Notes: generated by a model not told the origin, from the sequence alone. A stretch of 64,000 nucleotides of DNA from Wohlfahrtiimonas larvae (GCF_002006755.1 NZ_MVDO01000019.1:17338-81337), one strand, 5' to 3'. Shown: positions 18,124-26,668, counted from the stretch's first letter. Made by a program: numbers and translations.

Positions 18124-18170
18124 AAAGGTGTTAGATTTTGGTGATAAACTGAAATCTAGCACCTTTCTAT
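18124..18170 (+). terminator. Terminator after hutU
   Basis: AAAGGTGTTAGATTT (18124-18138) pairs with AAATCTAGCACCTTT (18152-18166) with one G-T pair. The T-run is short (TTTCTATT), so termination before hutC may be partial. Confidence 0.6.
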
Positions 18171-18174
18171 TATG

Positions 18175-18184
18175 TTGTATGCAA
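18175..18184. promoter_or_regulatory. Possible weak HutC-like site upstream of hutC
   Basis: TTGTATGCAA is a near dyad upstream of hutC, shorter and less like TGTA-N2-TACA than the hutU site. It would allow autoregulation, but the match is poor. Confidence 0.25.
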
Positions 18185-18229
18185 TAATAGGAGAATCACT
18201 GATTAACTTAATTTGGCTAAAGAGAAATT

Positions 18230-18952
18230 ATGCAGAAAGTCACCATGGCAATTCCTAAATATAAAAATATCAAAAATTACATCTTAAGCGGAATTACTTC
18301 TGGTTTATTCAAACAAGGTGGGCAGATTCCAACAGAACTAGAGTTATCTTCCATGTTTAGTGTCAGCAGAATGACGGTGAATCGTGCCATTACAGATTTA
18401 ACTGCACAAAATGTTTTAACGCGCATTCCAGGCAAGGGTACATTTGTGACAGCCGAAAAAGCCGCAGCTTCTGCAACGAATGTGACAGATATCGCCTTAG
18501 AAGTCACAAAACGCGGTAATAAACACTCTTTGAATATTATCGCTCAGGAAGTTGTCAGTGCTGATGAAAATGTCGCATTAGGTTTAGGGATTTTCACAGG
18601 TTCTAGTGTACATTTTTGCCATATTGTACATTATGAAAATGGCATACCATTGATTATAGAGAAGCGCTATGTGAATCCTATTTTTGTGCCAAATTTCATA
18701 GAACAGGATTTTACAAAAACTACACCGAGTGGCTATTTATTAGAGAAGCATGGCTTAAGCCGTATGGAGCAAACGATCGAAGCAGTTGCAGCGACAGAGG
18801 TTCATGCTGATTTGTTAGAAATCCCAGCGGGTGAACCATGTCTATACATTACAAGAAGAACATGGGATCGTAATAATATCATCAGTGTTGCCCAATTCTT
18901 AGCACCCGGCATGCGTTATAAGTACTTTGTGAGCACAGATTTCTCGAGTTAA
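18230..18952 (+). CDS. hutC: GntR-family histidine utilization repressor HutC
   Basis: Urocanate-responsive repressor of the hut genes. The N-terminal winged helix-turn-helix of the GntR family is clear (QIPTELELSSMFSVSRMTVNRAITDLTAQNVLTRIPGKGTFV, about residues 28-70). It is followed by a UTRA ligand-binding domain with IPLIIEKRYVNPIFVPNF, TTPSGYLLE, and the C-terminal RRTWDRNNIISVAQFLAPGMRYKY, which is close to known HutC proteins. 240 residues is normal. AAGAGA lies before the ATG at 18230; a second ATG at 18245 is less well placed. It lies downstream of hutU, the usual order in Pseudomonas-type clusters. Confidence 0.93.
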   Translation: MQKVTMAIPKYKNIKNYILSGITSGLFKQGGQIPTELELSSMFSVSRMTVNRAITDLTAQNVLTRIPGKGTFVTAEKAAASATNVTDIALEVTKRGNKHSLNIIAQEVVSADENVALGLGIFTGSSVHFCHIVHYENGIPLIIEKRYVNPIFVPNFIEQDFTKTTPSGYLLEKHGLSRMEQTIEAVAATEVHADLLEIPAGEPCLYITRRTWDRNNIISVAQFLAPGMRYKYFVSTDFSS

Positions 18953-18972
18953 TTGATATTAAGGAATCGATC

Positions 18973-19428
18973 ATGTATTTACGAGATGACAAGACAATAT
19001 TCAGAATGAAAATTCTTGGATATGAATTTCCATTGTCCAAACAATATGATGATAGTAACTGGTTAGTTCTACAAATAGCAGTAGAATCAGATGTAGGAAA
19101 TTTATTTTTTGAAGCACAAGATGCTTGTTTACAGGCAGGCGAACTTATTATGATCCGTGATTGGCTTCAGAAGTTAAAGAGTGAAAATATTAATTCAGCA
19201 TTAAATTTTTTTGAGCCAGAGCTATCTTTTTCGTATTCTAGCTATCCAAAATCACAGTTATTTGTTCATTTGAAATATTCTTTATATCCAGAAGAGGATA
19301 GTAAGAATGCTGAATCTGGTGCAGAAAAAACGTTAATTTTTGATTTGAAAGATCATAAAATCTTAGAGGATAATATTCATACTTTAAATAAAATGATTGA
19401 TAAATATCCTAGCAGATATAGCCCATAA
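18973..19428 (+). CDS. Hypothetical protein, possibly WapI-like immunity family
   Basis: A 151-residue soluble acidic protein with no signal peptide. The opening (FRMKILGYEFPLSKQYDDSNWLVLQIAVES), a middle RDWLQKLKS helix and the FFEPELSFSY stretch resemble small WapI-type immunity proteins of contact-dependent toxin systems. This is pattern recognition only and no toxin gene is nearby. AAGGA lies 8 nt before the ATG, 20 nt after hutC, so it may be co-transcribed with hutC. Its last codons and stop fall inside the decayed copy of the yeiH 3' end, so the C-terminus may have been fixed by that rearrangement. Confidence 0.55.
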   Translation: MYLRDDKTIFRMKILGYEFPLSKQYDDSNWLVLQIAVESDVGNLFFEAQDACLQAGELIMIRDWLQKLKSENINSALNFFEPELSFSYSSYPKSQLFVHLKYSLYPEEDSKNAESGAEKTLIFDLKDHKILEDNIHTLNKMIDKYPSRYSP

Positions 19429-19563
19429 AATGCAGCATAATTAAACTAACGATGATAATACCATCTCGCATCTCAAACCATGATGATTGGTTTAACGTCA
19501 TTTCTAAGTAATTTGGTCGGAACTGTATTTAAAATCAATAGCAATCATTGTAAGAATTAAAAA
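19416..19563 (-). pseudogene. Decayed copy of the yeiH 3' end
   Basis: This stretch aligns with 20239-20388, the 3' end of the intact yeiH gene, in the same orientation. The first 38 bases are nearly identical, after which identity falls and small indels appear. On the minus strand it still encodes KLLRN..KPIIM and IV.LIML.FMGYI, as in intact YeiH, but a TGA and a frameshift separate the two pieces. It covers only about the last 48 codons, and no 5' part of the copy is present. yiiX lies between this fragment and intact yeiH. Confidence 0.8.
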
Positions 19564-19605
19564 TTACCGAAATTATTGCTTATTGTATGAGTTGATTTAT
19601 TATAC

Positions 19606-20217
19606 TTAATTGCTAATTACGGTTTCCAATAATGAGCTCTCAAACATTGATTGAGGGCTAATCACTGTTTCATTCATGGGAATGTTTTTGCCATAGCGTT
19701 CTTTGATTTTTTGTTGCACGATCGGGTGGGATAAATCAAAATCCCCTAAACGTTCTAATGTACCGATTTCAATGCCAGTTGCTCGTTGGTAAATTTTCCA
19801 AACAATTTCAGAGCAATACATTTTCTCATCATTCCACTCAAAGGTTAGATCATAAGGCTTACCTAAAAAACTTTGGGCAATTTTCTGCATTTTTAATTTA
19901 TTTTGTGGTGTAAGTACTTCTTTTGAATTTTTGAGGCGTTTAACAACATAATGACCTTTTTCACCACGATTAATCCATTCTTTTAAAGGCGTTGATTTAA
20001 CAGGTTGAACAGCTTCAAAAACATAAGGCTGGCCTTTTTTATGAAAAATGATGCCCATGTGAGAATATTTAGATTTCGTCACAAGTTGTATGGCTTGGCT
20101 TTGTGATGATTGAGAAGTTTGAAAAATAATATCGCCATCTTGCAGAGATTTTGCATCAGTAATGGTTATAAGGATAGCAATGATCAAAAGAGCAATTGTG
20201 TATAGATAACGGCGCAT
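19606..20217 (-). CDS. YiiX/YebB-like NlpC/P60-superfamily cysteine hydrolase
   Basis: Predicted exported papain-like (NlpC/P60, DUF830/YiiX) hydrolase, 203 residues. A signal peptide or single anchor MRRYLYTIALLIIAILITITDA opens the protein. The family core follows: LQDGDIIFQTSQSSQSQAI, the catalytic His in KYSHMGIIF, and the catalytic Cys in MYCSEIVWKIY. Known relatives act on amide or lipid substrates; the substrate here is unknown. The frame is open to 20295, but GGGAGA 6 nt before the ATG at 20217 fixes the start. It follows yeiH by 17 nt and is bounded on its other side by the yeiH fragment, so it looks like a cassette inserted or duplicated at the yeiH 3' end. Confidence 0.85.
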   Translation of the reverse strand: MRRYLYTIALLIIAILITITDAKSLQDGDIIFQTSQSSQSQAIQLVTKSKYSHMGIIFHKKGQPYVFEAVQPVKSTPLKEWINRGEKGHYVVKRLKNSKEVLTPQNKLKMQKIAQSFLGKPYDLTFEWNDEKMYCSEIVWKIYQRATGIEIGTLERLGDFDLSHPIVQQKIKERYGKNIPMNETVISPQSMFESSLLETVISN

Positions 20218-20234
20218 AATATTCTCCCTTGCTA

Positions 20235-21230
20235 TTAAATATAGCCCATAAAATACAGCATAATTAACGCAACGATAGAAAGCACAGTCCAACAAACTAA
20301 GCCCATGATGATGGGTTTAATACCATTTCTGAGCAATTTTGCTAAATCAGTATTTAAACCAATGCCAACCATTGCAACGATGATTAAAAACTTCCCTGAT
20401 TGTGCTAAAAAATGCGTGATGCTACTTGGAATGAAACCTAAAGAATTAATGATGGTTGTGATGACAAAGCCAGTAATGAAATAGGGAATTGCTTTAGTGA
20501 GCTCAAATTTATAATCTGTATTGGCAGTTTGCGCTTTGGCCATATAAATGGATAAGCCAAAGGTGATTGGGATGATTATCAAGGTGCGCGTGAGTTTAAC
20601 AATGGTTGCTAAAGCGCCTGATTCATCACTGTAAGAATACGCCGCAGCTAATACAGAAGAAGTATCGTTAATCGCTGTGCCTGCCCAAATGCCAAAGGCT
20701 TCATTGTGCATGTGAAGCAAATGACCTAATGCAGGAAAGAGAAAAACAGCGATGATGTTGAATAAAAAGATTGTCGCAATTGCATAAGATATTTGTTGAT
20801 TGCTTGCATTCACAACAGGTGCAGTGGCGGCGATTGCTGAACCGCCACAAATACTTGTGCCAACGCCGATCAATGTACCTGTGATAAAATCTATTTTTAA
20901 TATTTTGGCAACGATATAAGCTGTGATGAAGGTTGCTAGTAATGTGAACAACATAATCCATAATGAACTTAAGCCTACTGAAATAACATCAGAGATGCTC
21001 ATCTCAAAGCCTAATAAAATAATGGCATAATGTAAGAATTTTTTCCCCGTAAAATTTGTACCAATGCTGATACTTTCTGCTTGTTTAGAAAAAATCGCAT
21101 TTAAAGCGATACCAATCGTGATACCAAAAACAGCGCCACCAATGAGTGGAAAGCTTTTGCCTAAATAAAATGCGATGATCCCAATGATAAAACAGATCAA
21201 GATACCCGTAATTATATGATTATTTTTCAT
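20235..21230 (-). CDS. YeiH-family putative sulfate exporter
   Basis: Inner-membrane protein of the YeiH/UPF0324 (PSE) family, 331 residues with about ten hydrophobic segments. Recognisable parts are FPLIGGAVFGITIGIALNAIF, FLHYAIILLGFEMSIS, the conserved GVGTSICGGSAIAATAPVV in the middle, AGTAINDTSSVLAAA and the closing GLNTDLAKLLRNGIKPIIMG. Export of sulfate or related anions is only predicted for this family. The start at 21230 (MKNNHIITGIL) overlaps the ftsB stop by 11 nt; ATG 21275 would overlap ftsB further and adds a charged N-tail. The 3' end is duplicated, in decayed form, at 19416-19563. Confidence 0.88.
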   Translation of the reverse strand: MKNNHIITGILICFIIGIIAFYLGKSFPLIGGAVFGITIGIALNAIFSKQAESISIGTNFTGKKFLHYAIILLGFEMSISDVISVGLSSLWIMLFTLLATFITAYIVAKILKIDFITGTLIGVGTSICGGSAIAATAPVVNASNQQISYAIATIFLFNIIAVFLFPALGHLLHMHNEAFGIWAGTAINDTSSVLAAAYSYSDESGALATIVKLTRTLIIIPITFGLSIYMAKAQTANTDYKFELTKAIPYFITGFVITTIINSLGFIPSSITHFLAQSGKFLIIVAMVGIGLNTDLAKLLRNGIKPIIMGLVCWTVLSIVALIMLYFMGYI

Positions 21231-21528
21231 TTTTATTTTCTTCCTCTTCAGGGAGAATTTGATAGAAGGTTTCATCTTCTTGAATTAAGCCGAGTTTGTA
21301 GCGGGCTAATTCTTCCTGTGAATTGACATCATTTTTTAAACTGGAAATAGTGATTTCTAGGGCATTATTGCGCTCTTCTAGTTGTTTATTTTGTGCTTCT
21401 AGATCAGCAATTTGTGCCTCTAAATGAGTAATGGCGTGAACGCCTTGTTCTTCATCAAACCAAAGATGATGAATAAAATAAAAAACAATCCCAGCCATAA
21501 AAGCTAAGAAAACATGCAGCCATTTCAT
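21220..21528 (-). CDS. ftsB: Cell division protein FtsB
   Basis: Bitopic divisome protein that forms the FtsQ-FtsL-FtsB complex. A single N-terminal membrane helix (WLHVFLAFMAGIVFYFIHHLWF) is followed by a periplasmic leucine-zipper coiled coil (ITHLEAQIADLEAQNKQLEERNNALE) and the FtsB-type LARYKLGLIQEDETFYQIL motif. The last 15 residues are Glu/Lys/Asn-rich. AGGA precedes the ATG. The gene usually lies downstream of eno; here it heads a leftward pair with yeiH and is divergent from prfA. Confidence 0.92.
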   Translation of the reverse strand: MKWLHVFLAFMAGIVFYFIHHLWFDEEQGVHAITHLEAQIADLEAQNKQLEERNNALEITISSLKNDVNSQEELARYKLGLIQEDETFYQILPEEEENKNEK

Positions 21529-21615
21529 AAATTTTGTCCTATCGGGTACACGAAGCGCAAATATTTTGCGATAATAACCATTTTATCTATTTCTAGAATA
21601 ATATAGTAGAACTTT

Positions 21616-22704
21616 ATGAATCCATCGATTATCCATAAATTAGATCAGTTGATTGAGCGCCATCAAGAAGTGGGCGTGTTGCTATCTGAGCCAGATATTA
21701 TCAGCGATCAAAACAAATTTCGTGAGCTATCACAAGAATATGCTCAGTTATCGCCTGTTGTGGATGAATTCACAGCATGGAAAACTAATGAATTTAATTT
21801 AACAGAAGCTAAAGACATGTTGGATAGTGGCGACGCTGAATTAAAAGAAATGGCAAAAGAAGAGTTGCCGTTATTACAAGCGCGCCAAGAAGAGTTAGAA
21901 AAGAATTTGCAGATTTTGTTATTACCAAAAGATCCTAACGATGATAGTAATATCTTCCTAGAAGTTCGTGCGGGTACAGGCGGTGATGAAGCTGCAATCT
22001 TTGCGGGTGACTTATTTAATATGTATGCACGTTATGCTGAAGAGCGTCGTTGGCAGGTTGAAATTATCTCTGAAAACCGTGGTGAACATGGTGGCTTTAA
22101 AGAGATCATTGCACGCGTGATCGGTCATGGTGCATATTCCCGCTTGAAGTTTGAATCAGGCGCACATCGTGTTCAACGTGTGCCTGAAACAGAATCACAA
22201 GGCCGTGTGCATACATCTGCTGCAACTGTTGCAATTTTACCAGAAGTACCTGAAACAGAGGTAGTGAATATTAATCCTGCTGATTTGAAAGTGGATACAT
22301 TCCGTGCGTCAGGTGCAGGTGGTCAGCACGTTAACAAAACTGACTCAGCGATTCGTATCACACATTTACCAACAGGCACAGTAGTAGAATGTCAGGATGA
22401 GCGCTCGCAACATAAAAACCGTGCACGTGCAATGAGTTTATTGGCATCACGCTTGCTGGAAGCTGAGCGTGAAAAAGAGCAAAAAGCAATGAGTGACAGC
22501 CGTCGTAGCTTGGTTGGTTCAGGGGATCGCTCTGAACGTATCCGTACTTATAACTACCCGCAAGGTCGCATTACAGATCACCGTATCAACTTAACATTGT
22601 ATAAGTTAGAAGATGTGACGGGCGGCGATTTGGATCAAGTGATCGAACCATTGATTCAAGAACACCAAGCAGATATGTTAGCTGCATTAAGTGAGCAATC
22701 ATAA
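21616..22704 (+). CDS. prfA: Peptide chain release factor 1
   Basis: Recognises UAA and UAG stop codons and triggers peptide release. The GGQ loop is at residues 235-237 ([14 protein letters not shown]). The codon-recognition tripeptide is PET (190-192, in VPETESQGR), the form also seen in many Gram-positive RF1s where E. coli has PAT. The N-terminal helical domain and [22 protein letters not shown] are typical. 362 residues is standard. The ribosome-binding site is weak. No prmC or hemA gene adjoins it. A terminator follows. Confidence 0.97.
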   Translation: MNPSIIHKLDQLIERHQEVGVLLSEPDIISDQNKFRELSQEYAQLSPVVDEFTAWKTNEFNLTEAKDMLDSGDAELKEMAKEELPLLQARQEELEKNLQILLLPKDPNDDSNIFLEVRAGTGGDEAAIFAGDLFNMYARYAEERRWQVEIISENRGEHGGFKEIIARVIGHGAYSRLKFESGAHRVQRVPETESQGRVHTSAATVAILPEVPETEVVNINPADLKVDTFRASGAGGQHVNKTDSAIRITHLPTGTVVECQDERSQHKNRARAMSLLASRLLEAEREKEQKAMSDSRRSLVGSGDRSERIRTYNYPQGRITDHRINLTLYKLEDVTGGDLDQVIEPLIQEHQADMLAALSEQS

Positions 22705-22712
22705 GTAGTTTG

Positions 22713-22735
22713 AAACCGCCTTTGGGCGGTTTTGT
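22713..22735 (+). terminator. prfA terminator
   Basis: AAACCGCC (22713-22720) and GGCGGTTT (22725-22732) form a GC-rich stem with a 4-nt loop followed by T-rich sequence, right after prfA. Confidence 0.85.
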
Positions 22736-22766
22736 GTTATATGGTTAGTAATATAATTATTAATGT

Positions 22767-24629
22767 ATGAGGAATATTTTGAATAAGCAGCGTGCCCAAT
22801 TAAAAATTTTAGCAACCACAGATCTTCATGCGCATGTAACCAATTATGATTACTACCGTGATGATGTTTTGGCAGATTTTGGTTTAATGGGTTTAGCTGA
22901 TGTGATTCAAGATATTCGAGCAAATTACCCCAATACATTATTAGTGGATAACGGTGATTTCCTACAAGGAAACCCGATTGGTAATTATCTGCGTGATTAT
23001 TCATTAGAGAACATGCATCCTATGGTGCGTATCATGAATGAGCTTAAATATGATGTGGGAACGCTGGGCAATCATGAATTTGATTTTGGTATCGAATTTT
23101 TAGAAAAAATGATGAACGATATTCAATATCCAATTGTGAATGCCAATATCATCAATGGCCATAATAAACCTTGGATTCAGCCTTATGTGATTTTAGATAA
23201 AGCTATCATATTGGATTCAGGTGAAGTTAAAACAATGAAAATTGGTGTGATTGGTGCTTTGCCACCGCAAGTGACAATGTGGAACCACAAAATTTTTGCG
23301 GACTATGCAAAAGATCATGAAGAGCTATATGTTGAAGATATTATAGAAACGATCACTTCAACAATTCCTAAAATAAAGGTAGAAGGAGCTGATTTAATCA
23401 TCGTGTTGGCACATTCAGGTTTTGCAACTCGCCCTTATGAATTGGGCGCTGAAAATGTGATCCAATTTTTAGCAGAAATTAAAGATATTGATGTAATCGT
23501 AGCAGGGCATGCACACAGCACTTTTCCAGATGATGAATATCATTTTGATCTACCAATTGTAATGGCTGGTTCCTTTGGGCAATATCTTGGTGTGATTGAT
23601 TTTGATTTGGAATATTGTGATCAGAAGTGGGGTATTATTCAAGGCTCAGCATCACTGATAGAGAATCAACAGCGTGAGCAATTTCAATCGCTATTATTTC
23701 GCCTCATAGAACCTGCACATGAATTAGCTAAAGAGCGGATGAATGCACCGATTGGAGAAAATCAAACGCTATTTTCAAGCTCATTGTCTTTAATTCAAGA
23801 TGATGCTTGTACGCAATTAGTTGCAGATGCTCAACTTTGGTATGCCAAACAGTTATTGCACGAATTGGGTCAAGCTGAATATTCTGATTTGCCACTATTA
23901 AGCGCTGTGCCTGCTTTTAAAGTGGGAGGGCGAAAGAATGCACCTTATGATTTTACTTGGATCGAAAAAGGCGTATTCACTTTCAAAAATGTTGCAGATC
24001 TCTATCCTTTTAATAATCAATTGGCGTTGATCAAAGTCACAGGGAAAGAGTTAAAAGAATGGTTGGAATGCGCTAACAGCATTTATCATCAAATTCATGA
24101 GCACAATGAAGAACAATATTTGATTAATTGGGAAAGTCATCGAGGGTATAATCGAGATGTGATTAAGGGAGGCTTAAGTTATCGGGTTGATGCTAGGCAT
24201 CCTCGCCGTTATAACGGTGATTGTATGCTTATTAACCCTGATAGTGAGCGGATTTTTGATTTAACGTACAAAGGTGAGCCAGTTTTGAGTGATGCTGAGT
24301 TTATGTTGGCAACGAATCAGTATCGTGCTTATTCAGGCAAATTTCCCGGCAGTGGAGAAGCGAAGGTAGTAGCGCTTTCCTCTGATGAAATACCTGCAAT
24401 TATTGAACTATACTTACAAAATATTGTGCAAGGTTCTGGTGTAGTTAATGTAGTGGCTGAGCGAAATTGGTCTTTATTTATGGGTAAAGCTAATAATGTG
24501 ATTTATGAAACATCGCCAACGTCGCAAGACTTCGATTATATTATTGGAAATAACCCTAAAGTTACATTTAGTGGTCTGTATGACGCACAAAAGTTTGCTT
24601 TGTATAAAATACGGTCATATATTTTGTAA
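22767..24629 (+). CDS. CpdB-like 2',3'-cyclic-nucleotide phosphodiesterase / 3'-nucleotidase without signal peptide
   Basis: Metallophosphatase plus 5'-nucleotidase C-terminal domain, 620 residues. N-terminal metal-site motifs are LATTDLHAHV, VDNGDFLQGNPIG, TLGNHEFDFG, VLAHSGFATRP and VAGHAHSTFP (through about residue 250). The C-terminal substrate domain shows YDFTWIEKGVFTFKNVADLYPFNNQL and EFMLATNQYRAYSGKFPG. These match CpdB-type enzymes, which are normally periplasmic. Here the motifs begin by residue 17, no hydrophobic leader exists, and an in-frame TAA lies at 22761-22763, so no longer N-terminus is possible. A TTG at 22779 with GAGG upstream is an alternative start. A cytoplasmic location or a non-Sec route is implied. 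Confidence 0.85.
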   Translation: MRNILNKQRAQLKILATTDLHAHVTNYDYYRDDVLADFGLMGLADVIQDIRANYPNTLLVDNGDFLQGNPIGNYLRDYSLENMHPMVRIMNELKYDVGTLGNHEFDFGIEFLEKMMNDIQYPIVNANIINGHNKPWIQPYVILDKAIILDSGEVKTMKIGVIGALPPQVTMWNHKIFADYAKDHEELYVEDIIETITSTIPKIKVEGADLIIVLAHSGFATRPYELGAENVIQFLAEIKDIDVIVAGHAHSTFPDDEYHFDLPIVMAGSFGQYLGVIDFDLEYCDQKWGIIQGSASLIENQQREQFQSLLFRLIEPAHELAKERMNAPIGENQTLFSSSLSLIQDDACTQLVADAQLWYAKQLLHELGQAEYSDLPLLSAVPAFKVGGRKNAPYDFTWIEKGVFTFKNVADLYPFNNQLALIKVTGKELKEWLECANSIYHQIHEHNEEQYLINWESHRGYNRDVIKGGLSYRVDARHPRRYNGDCMLINPDSERIFDLTYKGEPVLSDAEFMLATNQYRAYSGKFPGSGEAKVVALSSDEIPAIIELYLQNIVQGSGVVNVVAERNWSLFMGKANNVIYETSPTSQDFDYIIGNNPKVTFSGLYDAQKFALYKIRSYIL

Positions 24630-24795
24630 TTATGTACTATTATTCATGTAAGGCTAATTTTTTTGACTTGGCTCAAAGTGCATATATGGAAAGCTGTTAA
24701 TATAATAGAATTATATGTATAAATTTTAGACAAAAATATATTGTTGATTATTAGTTAAAAATATGAATAAAAGGTAGCTGATTATTAGAATATTC

Positions 24796-24813
24796 CTATG
24801 TAAATTTACATAG
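24796..24813. promoter_or_regulatory. 18-bp perfect palindrome upstream of rpoS
   Basis: CTATGTAAATTTACATAG is self-complementary and lies about 290 nt before the rpoS start. It is a candidate operator for an unidentified regulator. Confidence 0.35.
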
Positions 24814-25025
24814 ATTAAATATTGAATAAAAATATAATAAAAACAAAGAGAAATAAGTATATTTTAATAGTCTAATTGTTAATCAATGTATTCTGATTGT
24901 ATGCATTTTATGCTAAATGTAATATTTTGAAACTGAATGAAAGCTGAAATGTATAAGTTATTTTTACATCAATATTTTTAGATCATTATAAAAATTATAA
25001 ATCAATCTCATAAATGTTTTTTATT

Positions 25026-25053
25026 TTGACTGCTATTTTATTGGCTATATTAT
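25026..25053 (+). promoter_or_regulatory. Predicted rpoS promoter
   Basis: TTGACT (25026-25031) and TATTAT (25048-25053) are spaced 16 nt. Transcription would start about 40 nt before the rpoS ATG. Confidence 0.6.
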
Positions 25054-25099
25054 GCCTCGCAGAAACAATGATTTAATATAAGTATTAAAAGGTTTGCCA

Positions 25100-26035
25100 A
25101 TGAATAAGCAGGGGTTAGATTGCGATTTTGATAATGAGATTGTGCCACATGATCAAGTCAATAATGTTGAAGAGTTTTCAAGTATTATTACTAGTCATGA
25201 TAAGCGCAGTAATATAGATGTTTCAGATTCTTTAAGTATGTACTTTAGTGAATTAGCAAGTAATAAGTTGCTGACGGCAGATGAGGAAAAACAGCTCGCT
25301 TATTTAGTAAAACAAGGCGATGAAAAAGCACGTCAGAAAATGATTGAAAGTAATTTGCGATTAGTCATTGCTGTTGCTAAGCGTTATAGCAATAGAGATG
25401 TGGCATTATCTGATTTAGTCTCTGAAGGTAATCTCGGCTTGATGCAAGCAGTAGAAAAATTTGATCCTGAAATGAATTATAGATTTTCAACATATGCAGT
25501 TTGGTGGATTCGCCATGCTATTGAGCGAGATATTATGAATACGGGACGGGCAGTGCGTTTGCCGATTCATTTACATAAAGCAATCAATAGAGTACTGAAA
25601 GTACAACGTGAATTGTCATCAACATTGAATAGAGAGCCAACACATGCTGAGTTGGCAGAAGCTTGTAATAAGTCGATCGCTGAAGTTGAAGAGTTATTGT
25701 TAGATAATGAGATGATTTTATCACTAGATATGGAAGTGAATGAAGATCAAGGCTCATTATTGGATATGTTGTCCAGTGAAAATCGTACGGATAATGCTTT
25801 GGGGATGATGGAAGAGGACTCTTTATTAAATACCCTAGATCAAGGTTTACGTATTTTAGATCATGAAGCTAGAGCGGTAATTGTGGAGCGTTTTGGTTTA
25901 CGAGATGATGTGGCGAAAACTTATGCTGAAGTTGGTAACTTATTAAATATGACCAGTGAAAAAGTGCGTAGAGTTCAGATGAAAGCATTGAAAGAGATTA
26001 GAGAGTATTTGATTAAACAATACGAAGTTTGTTAA
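25100..26035 (+). CDS. rpoS: RNA polymerase sigma factor RpoS-type
   Basis: Sigma70-family factor of 311 residues with region 1.2 (SLSMYFSELASNKLLTADEE), region 2 (ESNLRLVIAVAKRYSNRDVALSDLVSEGNLGLMQAVEKFDP and FSTYAVWWIRHAIERDIMN), region 3 and region 4 (AVIVERFGLRD, LLNMTSEKVRRVQMKALKEIREYL). The run IRHAIERDIMNTGRAVRLPIH and the size fit RpoS, the stationary-phase sigma. RpoH has a different region 2.3-2.4 and RpoD a much longer N-terminus. TTG 25094 is possible, but AAAGG 7 nt before the ATG at 25100 is better placed. The flanking genes are not the usual nlpD or mutS. Confidence 0.88.
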   Translation: MNKQGLDCDFDNEIVPHDQVNNVEEFSSIITSHDKRSNIDVSDSLSMYFSELASNKLLTADEEKQLAYLVKQGDEKARQKMIESNLRLVIAVAKRYSNRDVALSDLVSEGNLGLMQAVEKFDPEMNYRFSTYAVWWIRHAIERDIMNTGRAVRLPIHLHKAINRVLKVQRELSSTLNREPTHAELAEACNKSIAEVEELLLDNEMILSLDMEVNEDQGSLLDMLSSENRTDNALGMMEEDSLLNTLDQGLRILDHEARAVIVERFGLRDDVAKTYAEVGNLLNMTSEKVRRVQMKALKEIREYLIKQYEVC

Positions 26036-26044
26036 TGATTATAA

Positions 26045-26069
26045 AAAAGTCCCTATGATAGGGACTTTT
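26045..26069. terminator. Bidirectional terminator between rpoS and the universal stress gene
   Basis: AAAAGTCCCTAT (26045-26056) and ATAGGGACTTTT (26058-26069) form a compact stem with A-rich and T-rich flanks, suited to both convergent genes. Confidence 0.85.
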
Positions 26070-26090
26070 ATGATTAAATTGGTGTGATGA

Positions 26091-26510
26091 TTATTTTACT
26101 AATAATACTGGCATGGTTGCTTTTTGTACAACTTCATTGCTGACGCCACCCAATACAAATTTCTGTACAGCATTTAGGCCACGACTTCCGATAACAATAA
26201 TATCTGCATCAGTTGTATTGGCATGTTGAATAATGGTTGGAGAAGCTTCGCCTGTTACAATAGAAACTTTATTTTTAATACCAGCATCGTTCAAGATTTT
26301 TTCAACTGGGCTAATGCGAGCTTGTCTAGCTTTATCTTGTTCTTCTTTAGAAGGTTCTAATAAAATTTCACGTGCAGTTTTAGGTGGAACATTCACATAA
26401 AGAATATCAACGATTGCATCTGATTCAATTTTTGCTAGTTTTGTTGCTTCTTCTGTTGCACGTAAAGAGTTTTCAGAACCATCAACAGCCAATAGGATTT
26501 TTTTATACAT
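26091..26510 (-). CDS. Universal stress protein, UspA family
   Basis: A 139-residue cytoplasmic universal stress protein. The N-terminal strand MYKKILLAVDGSENS and the ATP-binding loop GSRGLNAVQKFVLGGVSNEV (G-2x-G-9x-G-S pattern) show it belongs to the nucleotide-binding Usp class. AAGGAG lies just before the ATG. Single-gene unit facing rpoS; the adjacency to a stress sigma factor is suggestive only. Confidence 0.93.
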   Translation of the reverse strand: MYKKILLAVDGSENSLRATEEATKLAKIESDAIVDILYVNVPPKTAREILLEPSKEEQDKARQARISPVEKILNDAGIKNKVSIVTGEASPTIIQHANTTDADIIVIGSRGLNAVQKFVLGGVSNEVVQKATMPVLLVK

Positions 26511-26643
26511 GTGCTCTCCTTTTAGATTAAATATACTTACTTCGGTTGTGTCTTATTAGTATAGGATATTACCATTAAAATGTCCTTGATAATAGGCATA
26601 TCAACTCTTTCTTATTTAATGAATTTTTTCTAATACCTAAGAA

Positions 26644-26668
26644 AAAAGCTTCGCAGTGCGAAGCTTTT
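26644..26668 (-). terminator. gapA terminator
   Basis: AAAAGCTTCGCA (26644-26655) and TGCGAAGCTTTT (26657-26668) form the stem. The minus-strand read continues into a T-run, so it terminates gapA. Confidence 0.85.

Larger units (their letters stand above)
24630..25093. other. Long AT-rich region upstream of rpoS
   Basis: About 464 bases with no gene. It holds an 18-bp palindrome (24796-24813) and a good sigma70-type promoter near 25026-25053. No terminator after the CpdB-like gene is evident. The extreme AT content could mean an H-NS-like target or a rarely transcribed spacer. Confidence 0.5.

Noticed and set aside
25100..26035. Heat-shock sigma factor RpoH
   Set aside because: Region 2 (VEKFDP..FSTYAVWWIRHAIERDIMN) is of the RpoD/RpoS type, and RpoH has a different sequence there.
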